Below are positions 34,333 to 42,861 of a stretch of DNA of 64,000 bases, in pieces (the first letter of the stretch is position 1; each line of letters begins with the position of its first letter). A program made the translations under genes and the position numbers. Origin of the DNA: Fulvivirga marina (GTDB lineage: Bacteria; Bacteroidota; Bacteroidia; Cytophagales; Cyclobacteriaceae); NCBI RefSeq assembly GCF_016775155.1, contig NZ_JAEUGD010000053.1, positions 124,001-188,000 of the forward strand, given 5' to 3'. Under the pieces are notes generated by a model. The model was not told where the DNA came from and ran no database searches. It worked only from the letters and a program-made list of their open reading frames with translations.

Positions 34333-34879
34333 AGGATTTATTTCTGCCGACTTGGGTTTTATTATGTTTTGCTGTCGGTGGACAGAGCAAATGAACGCTA
34401 ACGGTAGAGAGAAGTTTCCTGTACTTCTCACAATTTATTTGAGTGGCAATTTTTTAGGACATATTTGGCGAAATTTTAATTTGAAAGACAAAAAAGATTA
34501 AGAAGTTATAGGGACTTTTATTATTGAAAGTGTTGAGATTGATACACTGAAATAGCCGGATAAATTAGATCGTGAGTTTTATGAATTTCTAACGGCTGTT
34601 TCGAGCATTTGCCCTTGTTTCTTGTATGTCGCAATGTCCCCTGCTTATTGTCGCTATTGCACCGCGCCTTTTTAGCATATCGGTGGTAATGTTGTAAACG
34701 TATTCAAAAAGGTAAATAATAATGGTAGTGGAACACTACCCAAAAGTTTATTTATATTGGAATGTGTGTTTTCGAGATGGGTTTGACTGCCTGACTTCTT
34801 AAGTGGACTCTGGGGAAGAAAACTTGATATTTTGAATGAAGAAGCCCTTCAGAGAAAATTGTAACAAAAAATAATACCC
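34333..34879. other. 547-bp intergenic region, no gene recognised
   Basis: AT-rich between 34440 and 34560 and again from 34690. The middle (about 34590-34680) is less AT-rich and open on the minus strand for some 30 codons (ending ETRANARNSR-like before a stop), possibly the residue of a decayed or mobile sequence. It should contain the divergent promoters of the lipoprotein and DUF1801 genes. Confidence 0.35.
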
Positions 34880-35266
34880 ATGAGTGATATTCAATTATAT
34901 AACAATTCACAATCAGAAGAGGACATTGAGGTCTGTCAGGTTTTATTTGAAGAGATCAACCGAAGTTTGCCAGAGGCAGAAAGTAAGATATGGCACGCCC
35001 ATCCTGTTTGGTTTTTAGAGGGAAATCCAATTGTTGGATACAGCAAATTGAAAGGCTGCATTCGGCTATTATTCTGGAGCGGACAATCCTTTGGAGAAGA
35101 TGATTTGCAAAACGAGGGCAAATTCAAAGCGGCTGCGGTCCGTTATACTTCGGTATCAGAAATTAACAAAGAAGACCTGAGCCGATGGATTGGCAAGGCA
35201 AGGGACGTTCAGTGGGACTACAAAAATATTGTTAATAGAAAAGGTGTTTTGGAAAGGTTGAAGTGA
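34880..35266 (+). CDS. DUF1801 domain protein
   Basis: 128 residues. The pattern of a DUF1801 (YdhG/frataxin-like fold) protein is visible: an N-terminal helix, IWHAHPVWFLEGNPIVGYSKLKG with a His/Trp cluster, then LLFWSGQSF, and a C-terminal helix with W-x-x-KARD. The founding members are described as iron-chaperone-like, but the biochemical role is not established. Single-gene locus. Confidence 0.78.
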   Translation: MSDIQLYNNSQSEEDIEVCQVLFEEINRSLPEAESKIWHAHPVWFLEGNPIVGYSKLKGCIRLLFWSGQSFGEDDLQNEGKFKAAAVRYTSVSEINKEDLSRWIGKARDVQWDYKNIVNRKGVLERLK

Positions 35267-35452
35267 ACGATTGTTTAACAACTTGAGGGATAAACATATT
35301 AAGTTCCTTCTTCAGATAGTGCAGAGAGCCCTCTTCGAATGGCATAGACAATTGACTATATTAAAAAAACAATGAGCCTCTGACACTGAAGCTTAAGGTA
35401 AAATTTCAACCAGCATCAGGGACCATTGTTACATCAAAAAAAGCGGATCATA

Positions 35453-36052
35453 TTAAAGTTCTACAACCACCTCTTCCAGTGCTAACCTTGATTTAGGCTT
35501 TTTAGAAGGCTGGTTGGCATCTTCAGTATCTCTATAACCAATGGAGACGGAGAAGAGGGGTTTGTAATTTTCAAGTCCTAAAATCGAAGCATACCCTTCA
35601 CTCTTTATACCTTCCATAGGTGTTGAGTCAATGCCCATAGAAGCACAAGCGCTCAAAAAGAACCCTAGTGCCAGATATACCTGGTGAGACATCCATGCTT
35701 TTATTTCATCATCGGATTTTGGTTTGAGGAACTGATTGTAATAGCTTATTGGCCCCTCAGGTAAGTTTTTGTGAATTTGCTCTTCAAATAGCTTAACACT
35801 GTCGAGCACACTAAAAACAACCACATGACTGGCCTCTTTTACCTTTGCGTCATTAAAGTAGGAAACATCAGCAAGTTGGTTTTTTACCTCCTGGCTGGAT
35901 ACAAAGGTAAATTTCCAGGGCTGGCTGTTTATTGAAGAAGGACTAAGATTCAGAATTTCCTTTAGTTGGTTTACTTCAGCTTCAGGAATCTTTTTTGTAG
36001 CATCATATTTCTTAGTTGTGTAGCGGTTTTTTGCTAAATCTTTGAAGTTCAT
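35453..36052 (-). CDS. NAD(P)H nitroreductase family protein (NfsB/NfnB-like)
   Basis: 199 residues. An FMN-dependent flavoprotein with the family start RYTTKKYD (phosphate-binding Arg/Lys), LNLSPSSINSQPWKF (FMN contact, about 33-48), and the dimer-interface region AWMSHQVYLALGFFLSACASMGIDSTPMEG. It reduces nitro or quinone compounds in the cytoplasm. It is divergent from an HxlR regulator, with two palindromes between them, an arrangement that usually means induction by electrophiles. Confidence 0.9.
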   Translation of the reverse strand: MNFKDLAKNRYTTKKYDATKKIPEAEVNQLKEILNLSPSSINSQPWKFTFVSSQEVKNQLADVSYFNDAKVKEASHVVVFSVLDSVKLFEEQIHKNLPEGPISYYNQFLKPKSDDEIKAWMSHQVYLALGFFLSACASMGIDSTPMEGIKSEGYASILGLENYKPLFSVSIGYRDTEDANQPSKKPKSRLALEEVVVEL

Positions 36053-36068
36053 TTGTATTTTGATTTAA

Positions 36069-36154
36069 ACTATACTTTTTATAGTAGCAAAACTAAATAT
36101 AGCATTGTATATTTGCAATAACGGTCAAAATGGATAGTAACTGACATGTTAGTT
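36069..36154. promoter_or_regulatory. Divergent promoter region with two candidate HxlR operators
   Basis: ACTATA-CTTTT-TATAGT (36069-36085) is a perfect 6-bp inverted repeat 17 bp from the nitroreductase start. AACTGACATGTTAGTT (36139-36154) is palindromic except for one pair and lies 17 bp before the regulator start. Either could bind the HxlR dimer. The two sequences differ from each other, so only one may be the true operator. Confidence 0.45.
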
Positions 36155-36171
36155 CAAATAACTGATTATCA

Positions 36172-36528
36172 ATGTATAAGATTGAAGATAAAATTTACCC
36201 TTGTAGTACAAGTCTTACAATGAAGTTTATCGGAGGCAAATGGAAATCCGTAATTCTTATTCACCTAAAATGTCGTTCCAAAAGGTATAATGAACTGAGG
36301 AAAGACATTCCAACCATAACAGAAAGAACCCTGAGTCTACAGCTTAAGCAGCTTGAAGATGATGGACTGATCTCCAGGAGAGTGTACACTAAGAAACCTC
36401 CGTTAAAGGTTGAATATGAACTTACCGATTTTGGTAAAACATTGATTCCGGTTCTTGATGCTATATCAGCATGGGGTCACCAGGTTGCTGGTGAAAGCAA
36501 AGATGTGGAGCGTGTGGCTAGTTGTTAA
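36172..36528 (+). CDS. HxlR-family winged-helix transcriptional regulator
   Basis: 118 residues. HxlR hallmarks: KIYPCSTSLTMKFIGGKWKSVILIHL with the conserved Cys at position 10, TERTLSLQLKQLEDDGLISRRVY (recognition helix and wing), and ELTDFGKTLIPVLDAISAWG. The N-terminal Cys is the residue that senses aldehydes or quinones in HypR/QorR/YodB-type members. It is divergent from the nitroreductase gene, which it likely controls. Confidence 0.92.
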   Translation: MYKIEDKIYPCSTSLTMKFIGGKWKSVILIHLKCRSKRYNELRKDIPTITERTLSLQLKQLEDDGLISRRVYTKKPPLKVEYELTDFGKTLIPVLDAISAWGHQVAGESKDVERVASC

Positions 36529-36532
36529 TTCA

Positions 36533-36976
36533 CTAGGTCAACTGTTGATCCATTTTCAATCCCGCTGAGTTACTGCACTGTACCGTCTTTGCGAGGAGGT
36601 ACGATACAGTAACATCCTTATGGCGAAGAGGAGGAGGGTAATGTGATTTGCCTCTTAAGTAGGGCATTTCAAGAGGGTGGGCATAAACAGGCACATCCCA
36701 GTAACTGAGCAGTTTAGGTAAAGCGCCTACATGATCAAAATGTCCATGCGTGCGTACAATAGCTCGGGGTTTGTTATTGGACCCAAATACCTTTTCTGCT
36801 TCTTTTCTGATACGGTCGGCCGATCCCGGTAGTCCGGCATCAATTAGTATCCAGTCACCCCCATTTATTGGCTCGCCAATCATATAAACATTGACAAAAA
36901 ATATTTTGAAGCCTATTACATCAAAAGCCACTGAGTAGGGAGAATTATGCTTTGATATGCATTGCTCTGCTGACAT
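36533..36976 (-). pseudogene. MBL-fold hydrolase, truncated after the first metal motif
   Basis: 147 residues remain of a family usually about 230-280 residues long. The N-terminal half is normal: VNVYMIGEP, WILIDAGLPGSA, and the metal motif THGHFDHVG (H77-x-H79-x-D81-H82). Homology stops after SHYPPP (about residue 116, position 36628); the following 30 residues are unrelated, and the second and third metal ligands (His and Asp, GHTPGH-type) are missing. The reading frame ends 4 bp from the HxlR stop. It was probably cut by a deletion when the neighbouring locus arrived. An active enzyme is unlikely. Confidence 0.72.
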
Positions 36977-37139
36977 TGATTTTAGTTGTTTTATTTGATA
37001 GTAAAACAGCAGATCAAATGGGTTGTTTGCTTTGAATTCTGAACCTGTTTGGCCATTTTGATCAGCAAAATATCAAATTGCAACAATAGTCTAACTTAAT
37101 TGCCGAGGAGCCGTTAATTTAATTTTTAAGCCCAATTTT

Positions 37140-37685
37140 ATGAGAAAACTGACCCTCTATATAGCCACCAGCTTAAATGGTAAAATAGCAAAAAACGATG
37201 GTGCCGTTGACTGGCTGGATGCTGTTCCAAACCCTGAAAAGAGCGATTACGGATACTATGATTTTTATAAGGGCATAGATACTACGATCATGGGATATAA
37301 AACTTATGATCAGATTATCAACTGGGGTATTGACTTTCCTTATGCTGGTAAGAAAAATTATGTATTCACTAGAAAAAAAGAGCTTTCTAATACAGAACAT
37401 GTAGAGTTCGTGTCAGAAGACCATACGGAGTTTGTTAAAAATCTAAAGCAGCAAAATGGAAGTGATATTTGGCTGATAGGAGGAGGGCAGATCAATACGC
37501 TGCTTTTTGATGCTGATCTTATTGATGAAATTCGATTATTTGTTATGCCCATTGTTATTTCTGGTGGTATAGAACTTTTTGAAGGGAAGCCTGCGGAGCG
37601 ACACCTTCTTCTTAAAGAGCACAAAGCATACTCCTCAGGGGTCACAGAACTTATTTATGAGGTGAATAAAAATACTGACAAATGA
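37140..37685 (+). CDS. Dihydrofolate-reductase-like (RibD C-terminal domain) protein
   Basis: 181 residues with the RibD_C fold: LTLYIATSLNGKIAKNDGAVDWL (start), TTIMGYKTYDQII, KKNYVFTRKK, the NADPH-binding SDIWLIGGGQINTLLF, and IDEIRLFVMPIVISGG. Such stand-alone proteins reduce pterin- or pyrimidine-like substrates; the exact substrate is unknown. It overlaps the GNAT gene by 4 bp. Confidence 0.9.
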   Translation: MRKLTLYIATSLNGKIAKNDGAVDWLDAVPNPEKSDYGYYDFYKGIDTTIMGYKTYDQIINWGIDFPYAGKKNYVFTRKKELSNTEHVEFVSEDHTEFVKNLKQQNGSDIWLIGGGQINTLLFDADLIDEIRLFVMPIVISGGIELFEGKPAERHLLLKEHKAYSSGVTELIYEVNKNTDK

Positions 37686-38131
37686 TACTTAGAAGAACAG
37701 ACTCTGATAATGTCGATTTTGTAACTCTGGTCAAATTGCTGGATGCCGATCTTAAAGTAAGAGACGGGGAGGATCATGCCTTCTACGACCAATTCAATAA
37801 GATTGATAATATAAAAAACGTAGTGGTGGCTTATGAAAATGATGTTCCGGTAGGCTGCGGAGCCATCAAACCCTATGGGGATGATGGCGTGGAGGTAAAA
37901 AGAATGTTTGTGGCACCTAAAATGCGGGGTAGGGGTATAGCAGTACAAGTATTGGCTGAACTCGAACAGTGGGCAAAGGAGCTTGGGTGCATGCGTTGTG
38001 TTTTGGAAACGGGCAAGAAGCAGCCCGAGGCAATCGGTCTGTATAAAAAGAACGGATACCAGGTTACTCCTAACTACGGGCAATATGCAGGTGTAGAGAA
38101 CAGCATTTGCTTTGAGAAAAAGATCGTCTAG
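37682..38131 (+). CDS. GNAT-family N-acetyltransferase
   Basis: 149 residues. Acetyl-CoA-binding motif A is clear: VKRMFVAPKMRGRGIAVQVL (R/Q-x-x-G-x-G/A region), followed by ELEQWAKELGCMRCVLETG and YKKNGYQVTPNYG. It overlaps the preceding RibD-like gene by 4 bp, so the two are co-translated. Substrate unknown. Confidence 0.9.
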   Translation: MILRRTDSDNVDFVTLVKLLDADLKVRDGEDHAFYDQFNKIDNIKNVVVAYENDVPVGCGAIKPYGDDGVEVKRMFVAPKMRGRGIAVQVLAELEQWAKELGCMRCVLETGKKQPEAIGLYKKNGYQVTPNYGQYAGVENSICFEKKIV

Positions 38132-38199
38132 CAGGAAGATTGAAGGAACTGATGGATTCCTAACTTTAAGGTAGTCTTGTCACTTAAATGGAGTCCGGT

Positions 38200-38572
38200 T
38201 ATATGTACGATCCGTTGATCCATAGTTTTTTAATTACTGGCCTTTACAAGAGACAGCAGCCGAGGCACTTAATATACAGGCCATGAAATCTTTGAAAATT
38301 TTTACAGGTAGGGAAAACTGACCTGTTTGAGCTTTATGACAGTTTCCCTGTTTTTGACAGAAATTTCAGGATTATTATGGAAGACGCCTTTGTAGAACAG
38401 CAAAAATGCCTTTTTACACGCCATAAGCTCTACGGTCGAGGATCGCTATCTGTACTTTCTTCAAAAATATTCCTACTTATATCAACGCATCTCTAATGTA
38501 CAGATTGCCTCATATATTGGTGTTACCCCCGAATTTTTGAGTGTCATCAGAAAGAAAATAGCACAAGGTTGA
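38200..38572 (+). pseudogene. Decayed Crp/Fnr-family regulator
   Basis: Three frames carry successive pieces of a Bacteroidota Crp/Fnr-type protein: AEALNIQAMKSLKIF (about 38260-38310), then TDLFELYDSFPVFDRNFR and IIMEDAFVEQQKCLF (38320-38412), then, in a third frame, STVEDRYLYFLQKYS, RISNVQIASYIGVTPEFLSV and IRKKIAQG ending at TGA 38570-38572. The last piece is the C-terminal helix-turn-helix. At least two frameshifts plus the missing N-terminal cyclic-nucleotide-binding beta-roll show a pseudogene, not a single sequencing error. Confidence 0.8.
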
Positions 38573-38672
38573 TCATCGCGATCATTTTCTTAAACTATCT
38601 TATAGGTAGAAGAGCTTATATTGTGACATTTTTGTGTCAGAGCTTATTTATTCACCATAAAAACAAGAAGAT

Positions 38673-39046
38673 ATGTTACACCCATTTTTAGGTCTGCGGA
38701 CCTGTTTTATCGTGTAAGTGATTTGAAAGCAGCTACAGCATGGTATACCAAAGCTTTTCAGGTTACTCCTTACTTCAATGAGTCTTTTTATGTGGGGTTC
38801 AATATTGCCGGTTATGAACTGGGACTGATCCCGGAGGAAAAAGCGCCGGAGACCAAAGCGGAAAGTGTAATGACCTATTGGGGAGTAAGCGATGTAGAGA
38901 AGGAATATCAGCGGTTTATTGACCTTGGCGCTAAGCATTGTGAAAAACCGCACAATGTTGGAGGTGAGATCGTTGTGGGAGCTGTAAAGGATCCCTGGGA
39001 TAACGTTGTAGGGATTATTTATAACCCTGAATTTAAGCTGCCCTGA
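38673..39046 (+). pseudogene. VOC (glyoxalase/bleomycin-resistance) family protein, frameshifted near the start
   Basis: ATG at 38673 encodes MLHPFLGLRTC, the usual start of this VOC subfamily, then runs into a stop after 14 codons. The neighbouring frame continues exactly where expected: FYRVSDLKAATAWYTKAF, YFNESFYVGFNIAGYELGL, and GGEIVVGAVKDPWDNVVGII with the C-terminal NPEF. One extra T in the TTTT run at 38704-38707 would restore a 125-residue protein. Without it, only a TTG-initiated 107-residue fragment lacking the first strand could be made. Sequencing error is possible. Confidence 0.75.
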
Positions 39047-39096
39047 CATTAATATTATTGGCTTTCCCCTAAATTTAATGTCCAATTCAGGCATAA

Positions 39097-39252
39097 ATGA
39101 ATAGACTGGACAGAATAACAGCCAACTTGATTCACTTACAGTCCAAGCGGCTGGTAATTGCCAAAGAGATGGCTGAGCGGAACTTGGTTTTAGCTATTCT
39201 AAAGCTGTTGCCAGTCTTTAATGGTTACAATCAAAGCGACCGATTGATGTAA
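39097..39252 (+). pseudogene. Remnant of a YafY/WYL-type transcriptional regulator
   Basis: 51 codons. The first 29 residues, MNRLDRITANLIHLQSKRLV and IAKEMAERN, match the N-terminal helix-turn-helix of YafY-type regulators (usual MNRxDRxTAxLIxLQSKRxVxAxEIAxRF). The recognition helix (xISLRTVYRD) and everything beyond are gone, replaced by 22 unrelated residues and a stop. It follows the broken VOC gene; such regulators often adjoin VOC genes, so both may be relics of one locus. Confidence 0.72.
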
Positions 39253-39371
39253 AGAATAATTATTTTTTATTTCATTTATGCGGCTAATAGCAGTAAGTAT
39301 TTTGCACAAAGAAATTTTAATGTTAAATTTATCGTGTGCGATATAATCTTAAGAGACTAAAATAAGTGCTT

Positions 39372-39851
39372 ATGAAATTTTATGATTTGAGTGTAAAGAC
39401 TCCACAAGGGAAAAACATTGAAATGGGTGATTTGAAAGGTAAAGCCGTACTGGTCGTCAATACTGCCACTAAATGTGGTCTGGCCCCTCAGTTTGATGGT
39501 CTGGAAGCCTTGCATCAGAAATATAAAGATCAGGGGCTGGTGGTATTGGGCTTTCCTTGTAACCAGTTCATGGATCAGGAGCCCGAAACCAATGATACAA
39601 TAGAAGAGAGTTGCAGGATCAATTTTGGTGTTACTTTTCAGCTCACTGAAAAGGTGGATGTTAATGGCAATAATACCCATCCGGTTTTTTCGTACCTTAA
39701 AGATGAGCTTGGAGGATTGTTAGGAAGCAGGATCAAGTGGAATTTCACCAAATTTTTGGTAACCCCCGAGGGTAAACCTTTTAAAAGATATGCTCCAACC
39801 ACTAAACCAGAAAAAATCGAAAAGGATATCAAAAAACTATTGAAGGTTTAA
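39372..39851 (+). CDS. Glutathione peroxidase-family thiol peroxidase
   Basis: 159 residues from ATG 39372 (a GTG two codons earlier is possible). Peroxidatic Cys C35 is in NTATKCGLAPQ, with the family motifs LGFPCNQFMDQEP and KWNFTKFLV (Trp/Asn of the catalytic tetrad). It is a Cys form, not Sec, and such bacterial enzymes mostly use thioredoxin. The stop overlaps the ATG of a MarR/OhrR-like regulator by 1 bp, so peroxide control of the pair is likely. Confidence 0.94.
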   Translation: MKFYDLSVKTPQGKNIEMGDLKGKAVLVVNTATKCGLAPQFDGLEALHQKYKDQGLVVLGFPCNQFMDQEPETNDTIEESCRINFGVTFQLTEKVDVNGNNTHPVFSYLKDELGGLLGSRIKWNFTKFLVTPEGKPFKRYAPTTKPEKIEKDIKKLLKV

Positions 39852-40285
39852 TGAAAGAAAAAAGTCATTTGCTTTTAAAAGAGCAATTGTGTTTCCCTAT
39901 ATATGCAACATCACGGATGGTGACACGTCTGTATCAACCTTGGTTAGATAAACTGGGGCTGACCTACCCACAGTATCTTGTAATGCTGGTGCTGTGGGAG
40001 GAGCAAAGGCTCACGGTTAGTCAATTAGGGAAACGGCTCTACCTTAACACTAACACCCTTACACCGTTACTGAAAAAACTAAGAGATAAGGGTATGGTGG
40101 CTAAGGAGCGCTCGAAGGACGATGAAAGAACCGTTCACATCGAACTTACAGAAAAAGGTCAGGAGCTAAAGGCTCAGGCTGAAGATATTCCTGCCAATTT
40201 GCTTGAAGCTATTGATATGCCGGTAGAGGAACTAAGACAGATGCGTGAGTGGATGTGGAAGCTTTTAGGGAAGTTTGATGACTGA
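39851..40285 (+). CDS. MarR/OhrR-family regulator
   Basis: 144 residues. The OhrR-like N-terminus EQLCFPIYATSRMV contains a single conserved Cys (C14), the residue oxidised by organic peroxides in OhrR. The winged helix is at about 55-95 (LTVSQLGKRLYLNTNTLTPLLKKL, then DERTVHIELTEKG). It is co-transcribed with the glutathione peroxidase gene and probably represses it until Cys oxidation. Confidence 0.88.
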   Translation: MKEKSHLLLKEQLCFPIYATSRMVTRLYQPWLDKLGLTYPQYLVMLVLWEEQRLTVSQLGKRLYLNTNTLTPLLKKLRDKGMVAKERSKDDERTVHIELTEKGQELKAQAEDIPANLLEAIDMPVEELRQMREWMWKLLGKFDD

Positions 40286-40423
40286 CCTACGTTAAATATT
40301 ATTCGCCTGGTGGTTGGATCAGGCGAATCAGCGAACCGGCTGATAGATAATAATTTTGCCTCTCTAAGGCAGATGGTTGGTGTTTTTCTAAACTTCGGCC
40401 ATCTCCTGACGTTTAACACTGTC

Positions 40424-40879
40424 ATGACAATTCATGAAAGCAAAAAAGGTGAATTCACCATCTCCACTGATAAAGATAGGTTAGATATAGACGTTATTCA
40501 CAATTTCCTTTCCCGCGAGTCGGGTTGGTGTCTGGGTATCTCCATGGAAAGAGTAAAACTTTCCATAGAAAACTCCCTTGCGATTGGTATCTACGAACAC
40601 CATAAGCTGATAGGTTTTGCACGTGTCATTTCTGATTTTTCAACAATCGCATATCTGGGTGATGTATTTGTGCTGAAGGAATATCGTGGGCTGGGACTCA
40701 GTAAATGGCTAATGCAATTCATAATGGAATGCCCTGATCTACAAGGATTAAGACGTTGGATACTGCTTACAGATACAGCACCCTGGCTTTATAAAAAATA
40801 TGGATTCGAACCATTGAACCGGCCAGAAGTGTACATGGAAAAATTTAATCCCAATGTCTACAAGGATGGTGTGGTGTGA
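40424..40879 (+). CDS. GNAT-family N-acetyltransferase
   Basis: 151 residues from ATG 40424 (MTIHESKKG); an in-frame extension to 40310 is possible but lacks family similarity. Motifs: LIGFARVISDFSTIAYLGDVFVLKEYRGLGLSKWL split by strand breaks, with acetyl-CoA-binding R-G-L-G-L, and APWLYKKYGFEPL. Same subfamily as many stress-locus GNATs. Substrate unknown. Confidence 0.87.
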   Translation: MTIHESKKGEFTISTDKDRLDIDVIHNFLSRESGWCLGISMERVKLSIENSLAIGIYEHHKLIGFARVISDFSTIAYLGDVFVLKEYRGLGLSKWLMQFIMECPDLQGLRRWILLTDTAPWLYKKYGFEPLNRPEVYMEKFNPNVYKDGVV

Positions 40880-40949
40880 TAAATAAACAGAAGTGAACTA
40901 ATTGCAGGTACTCTCGTAAACTTGAGTAATTGTTTACCTTCTTATTGCA

Positions 40950-41729
40950 ATGATGAATAAAGACTTATACCTGAGCAGAATCGGCTACAAAGCAGAGTTA
41001 ATACTCACCTTTGAAGTGCTGAAAGACTTGCAAAAAGCTCACCTGTTAAACATACCCTTCGAAAATCTTGATATACACTTTGGTAATTATATCCGGTTGG
41101 ATATTGAGCGGATTTACCAAAAGGTGGTAGTCAATAAACGCGGAGGTTTTTGCTATGAGCTTAACGGGCTTTTTTATGAACTACTAGAGGCATTGGGGTA
41201 TCAGACCAAACGTATTTCAGCTCGAGTGTTTGACAGCAAAAAGGGCTACTCTAAAGAATATGATCATTTGGTCATCATTGTTGAAATTGATGCGCAGGAA
41301 TATTTGGTAGACGTTGGTTTTGGAGAGTTTACTTTTGGGCCACTAAAGGTTGAGCTTGATACGATCCAGCAGGATGAAAGAGGTGATTTCGTGATCGATA
41401 TGCTGGATGAGAATTGGTTCCGTGTCGGTAAGGTCATTGATAAGGCAGTTACTCCGCAGTATATTTTCAAAAACCAGCAAAGAGAGTTTGACGAGTTTGC
41501 AGAAATGTGCCAATATCATCAAACCAGCCCGGAGTCACATTTTACACAAAAGAGATTGATTTCCAAGCCTACAGAAAATGGAAGAATAACCTTAACGGGA
41601 GACCTGTTGAAAATCAAAGAGGGAGAGGAAGTGACTGAGGCTGTGCTGAAGGGGGAGGAGGCGTTTCATCGTGAATTGTGGAACCATTTCAATATCAGAA
41701 TTGAAAGAGGAACCGCTAAAGATGGCTGA
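40950..41729 (+). CDS. nat: Arylamine N-acetyltransferase
   Basis: 259 residues. Transfers acetyl (or another acyl group) from CoA to aromatic amines or hydrazines. The catalytic triad is intact: C68 in RGGFCYELN, H106 in YDHLVIIVE and D121 in LVDVGFGEF. PFENLDIHFG at 36-45 is the family N-terminal motif. Single-gene locus. Confidence 0.94.
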   Translation: MMNKDLYLSRIGYKAELILTFEVLKDLQKAHLLNIPFENLDIHFGNYIRLDIERIYQKVVVNKRGGFCYELNGLFYELLEALGYQTKRISARVFDSKKGYSKEYDHLVIIVEIDAQEYLVDVGFGEFTFGPLKVELDTIQQDERGDFVIDMLDENWFRVGKVIDKAVTPQYIFKNQQREFDEFAEMCQYHQTSPESHFTQKRLISKPTENGRITLTGDLLKIKEGEEVTEAVLKGEEAFHRELWNHFNIRIERGTAKDG

Positions 41730-41807
41730 TAGCGGGTAGCTATGCGATGAAACGTTCGAATATGTGTTATTTTAGGTATATTGTATTTAAATCAAACCTC
41801 CAATACC

Positions 41808-42167
41808 ATGGCATACAATGAGCATTTAGCTGAGCGCATTCAGCGCGTATTCCGTGAAAAACATATTGTTGTTGAAGAAAAGAAGATGATGGGAGGGTGT
41901 TGTTTTCTCATGAATGACAAGATGTGTTTAGGGCTGGATACCGATAAGCAGTCGGGCAAGGATCGATTGATGGCACGTATAGGGCCGGCAGCTGAAGCAG
42001 AAGCTCTTAAAAGGAATGGGTGCAGACCCATGGATTTTACCGGGCGTCCTATGAAAGGATATGTGTTTGTAGATCAGGAAGGCTTTGACATGGAAGAGGA
42101 TTTGGAATATTGGGTCCAAAAGTCTATTGACTTTAATCCATTTGCCAAGAGCAGCAAAAAGAAATGA
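41808..42167 (+). CDS. TfoX N-terminal-domain protein
   Basis: 119 residues from ATG 41808 (MAYNEHLAERIQ); a 9-residue upstream extension looks non-coding. KKMMGGCCFLMNDKMCLGL and LMARIGP, then PMDFTGRPMKGYVFV and a final helix match TfoX_N proteins of about 110 residues. In this small form the link to competence shown for Gammaproteobacterial TfoX/Sxy does not apply directly; role unknown. Confidence 0.85.
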   Translation: MAYNEHLAERIQRVFREKHIVVEEKKMMGGCCFLMNDKMCLGLDTDKQSGKDRLMARIGPAAEAEALKRNGCRPMDFTGRPMKGYVFVDQEGFDMEEDLEYWVQKSIDFNPFAKSSKKK

Positions 42168-42323
42168 CTTAAGCATGTCGCCCGCAAGTATTTTAAATGT
42201 ACATCAAAAGTTTTGATCGCATCATCTTTCTTGAATTAAGTTAAGAAGTAGCCATTTATTTGTATACTATATTTACCCTCATGTTTAAGACATGTGTGAC
42301 TTACACAATACTGAAAAGCTAAT

Positions 42324-42560
42324 ATGAAGAAATACATGGTGGTTGAAAGGTTCAAGCCCGGATGCTTCGATAAAGTTTATGAAAGGTTTAATAGAAAGGG
42401 AAGAATGCTTCCTGAAGGTTTGCACTACCTCAACTCGTGGGTAAATGAAAAAGAAAGCATATGCTTTCAGTTGATGGAAACCAATGATGAGTCGCTTTTT
42501 AAATTATGGATTGATCAATGGACTGATTATACCGAGTTTGAAGTATTTCCTATTGATTAG
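42324..42560 (+). CDS. DUF3303-like small protein
   Basis: 78 residues: MVVERFKPGCFDKVYERF, GRMLPEGLHYLNSWV, ICFQLMETNDESLFKLWIDQWTD and FEVFPI match the ferredoxin-like fold of DUF3303. Such proteins resemble small dimeric alpha/beta-barrel enzymes or regulators; no catalytic assignment. Single-gene locus. Confidence 0.75.
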   Translation: MKKYMVVERFKPGCFDKVYERFNRKGRMLPEGLHYLNSWVNEKESICFQLMETNDESLFKLWIDQWTDYTEFEVFPID

Positions 42561-42861
42561 CTCGTAACAACCAAGTTCATGCGGTGAGATTTGATAATTG
42601 CAAAAGAGCCACTGATAAACAGCTATTAGGGTGACTTATCTCGGGCTATTCATACATTTTTGTAGTCCACGGTATTCAATTCTTCCATCTAAATCAAGGT
42701 TTGTGAGAGTTTATCTCACCTTTTCTGGCCAATAAAAAGGATAGTGTAGTACCTGAGATATTTTACACCTCTTATCTGCAATTTGCTCCCCAGAATATTG
42801 TTAAACTGATCAGTAGTTTAAAAAAATCAAATGAAAAAAACATTAATCTTATTTATTACTA
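42561..42861. other. 301-bp gap with the leftover signal-peptide start of the alpha/beta-hydrolase gene
   Basis: ATG at 42831 encodes MKKTLILFIT, a typical signal-peptide start, but then reads out of frame with the hydrolase that begins 31 bp later. Upstream, about 42735-42830 is open on the plus strand (PEIFYTSYLQFAPQNIVKLI) without a start codon, which looks like the remnant of a protein C-terminus. Confidence 0.4.

Noticed and set aside
34590-34685. Less AT-rich patch that might be an integron attC site or a mobile-element end
   Set aside because: No matching R/L core sites (GTTRRRY/RYYYAAC) in proper arrangement and no integrase; a run of single-gene loci alone is not evidence for cassettes.
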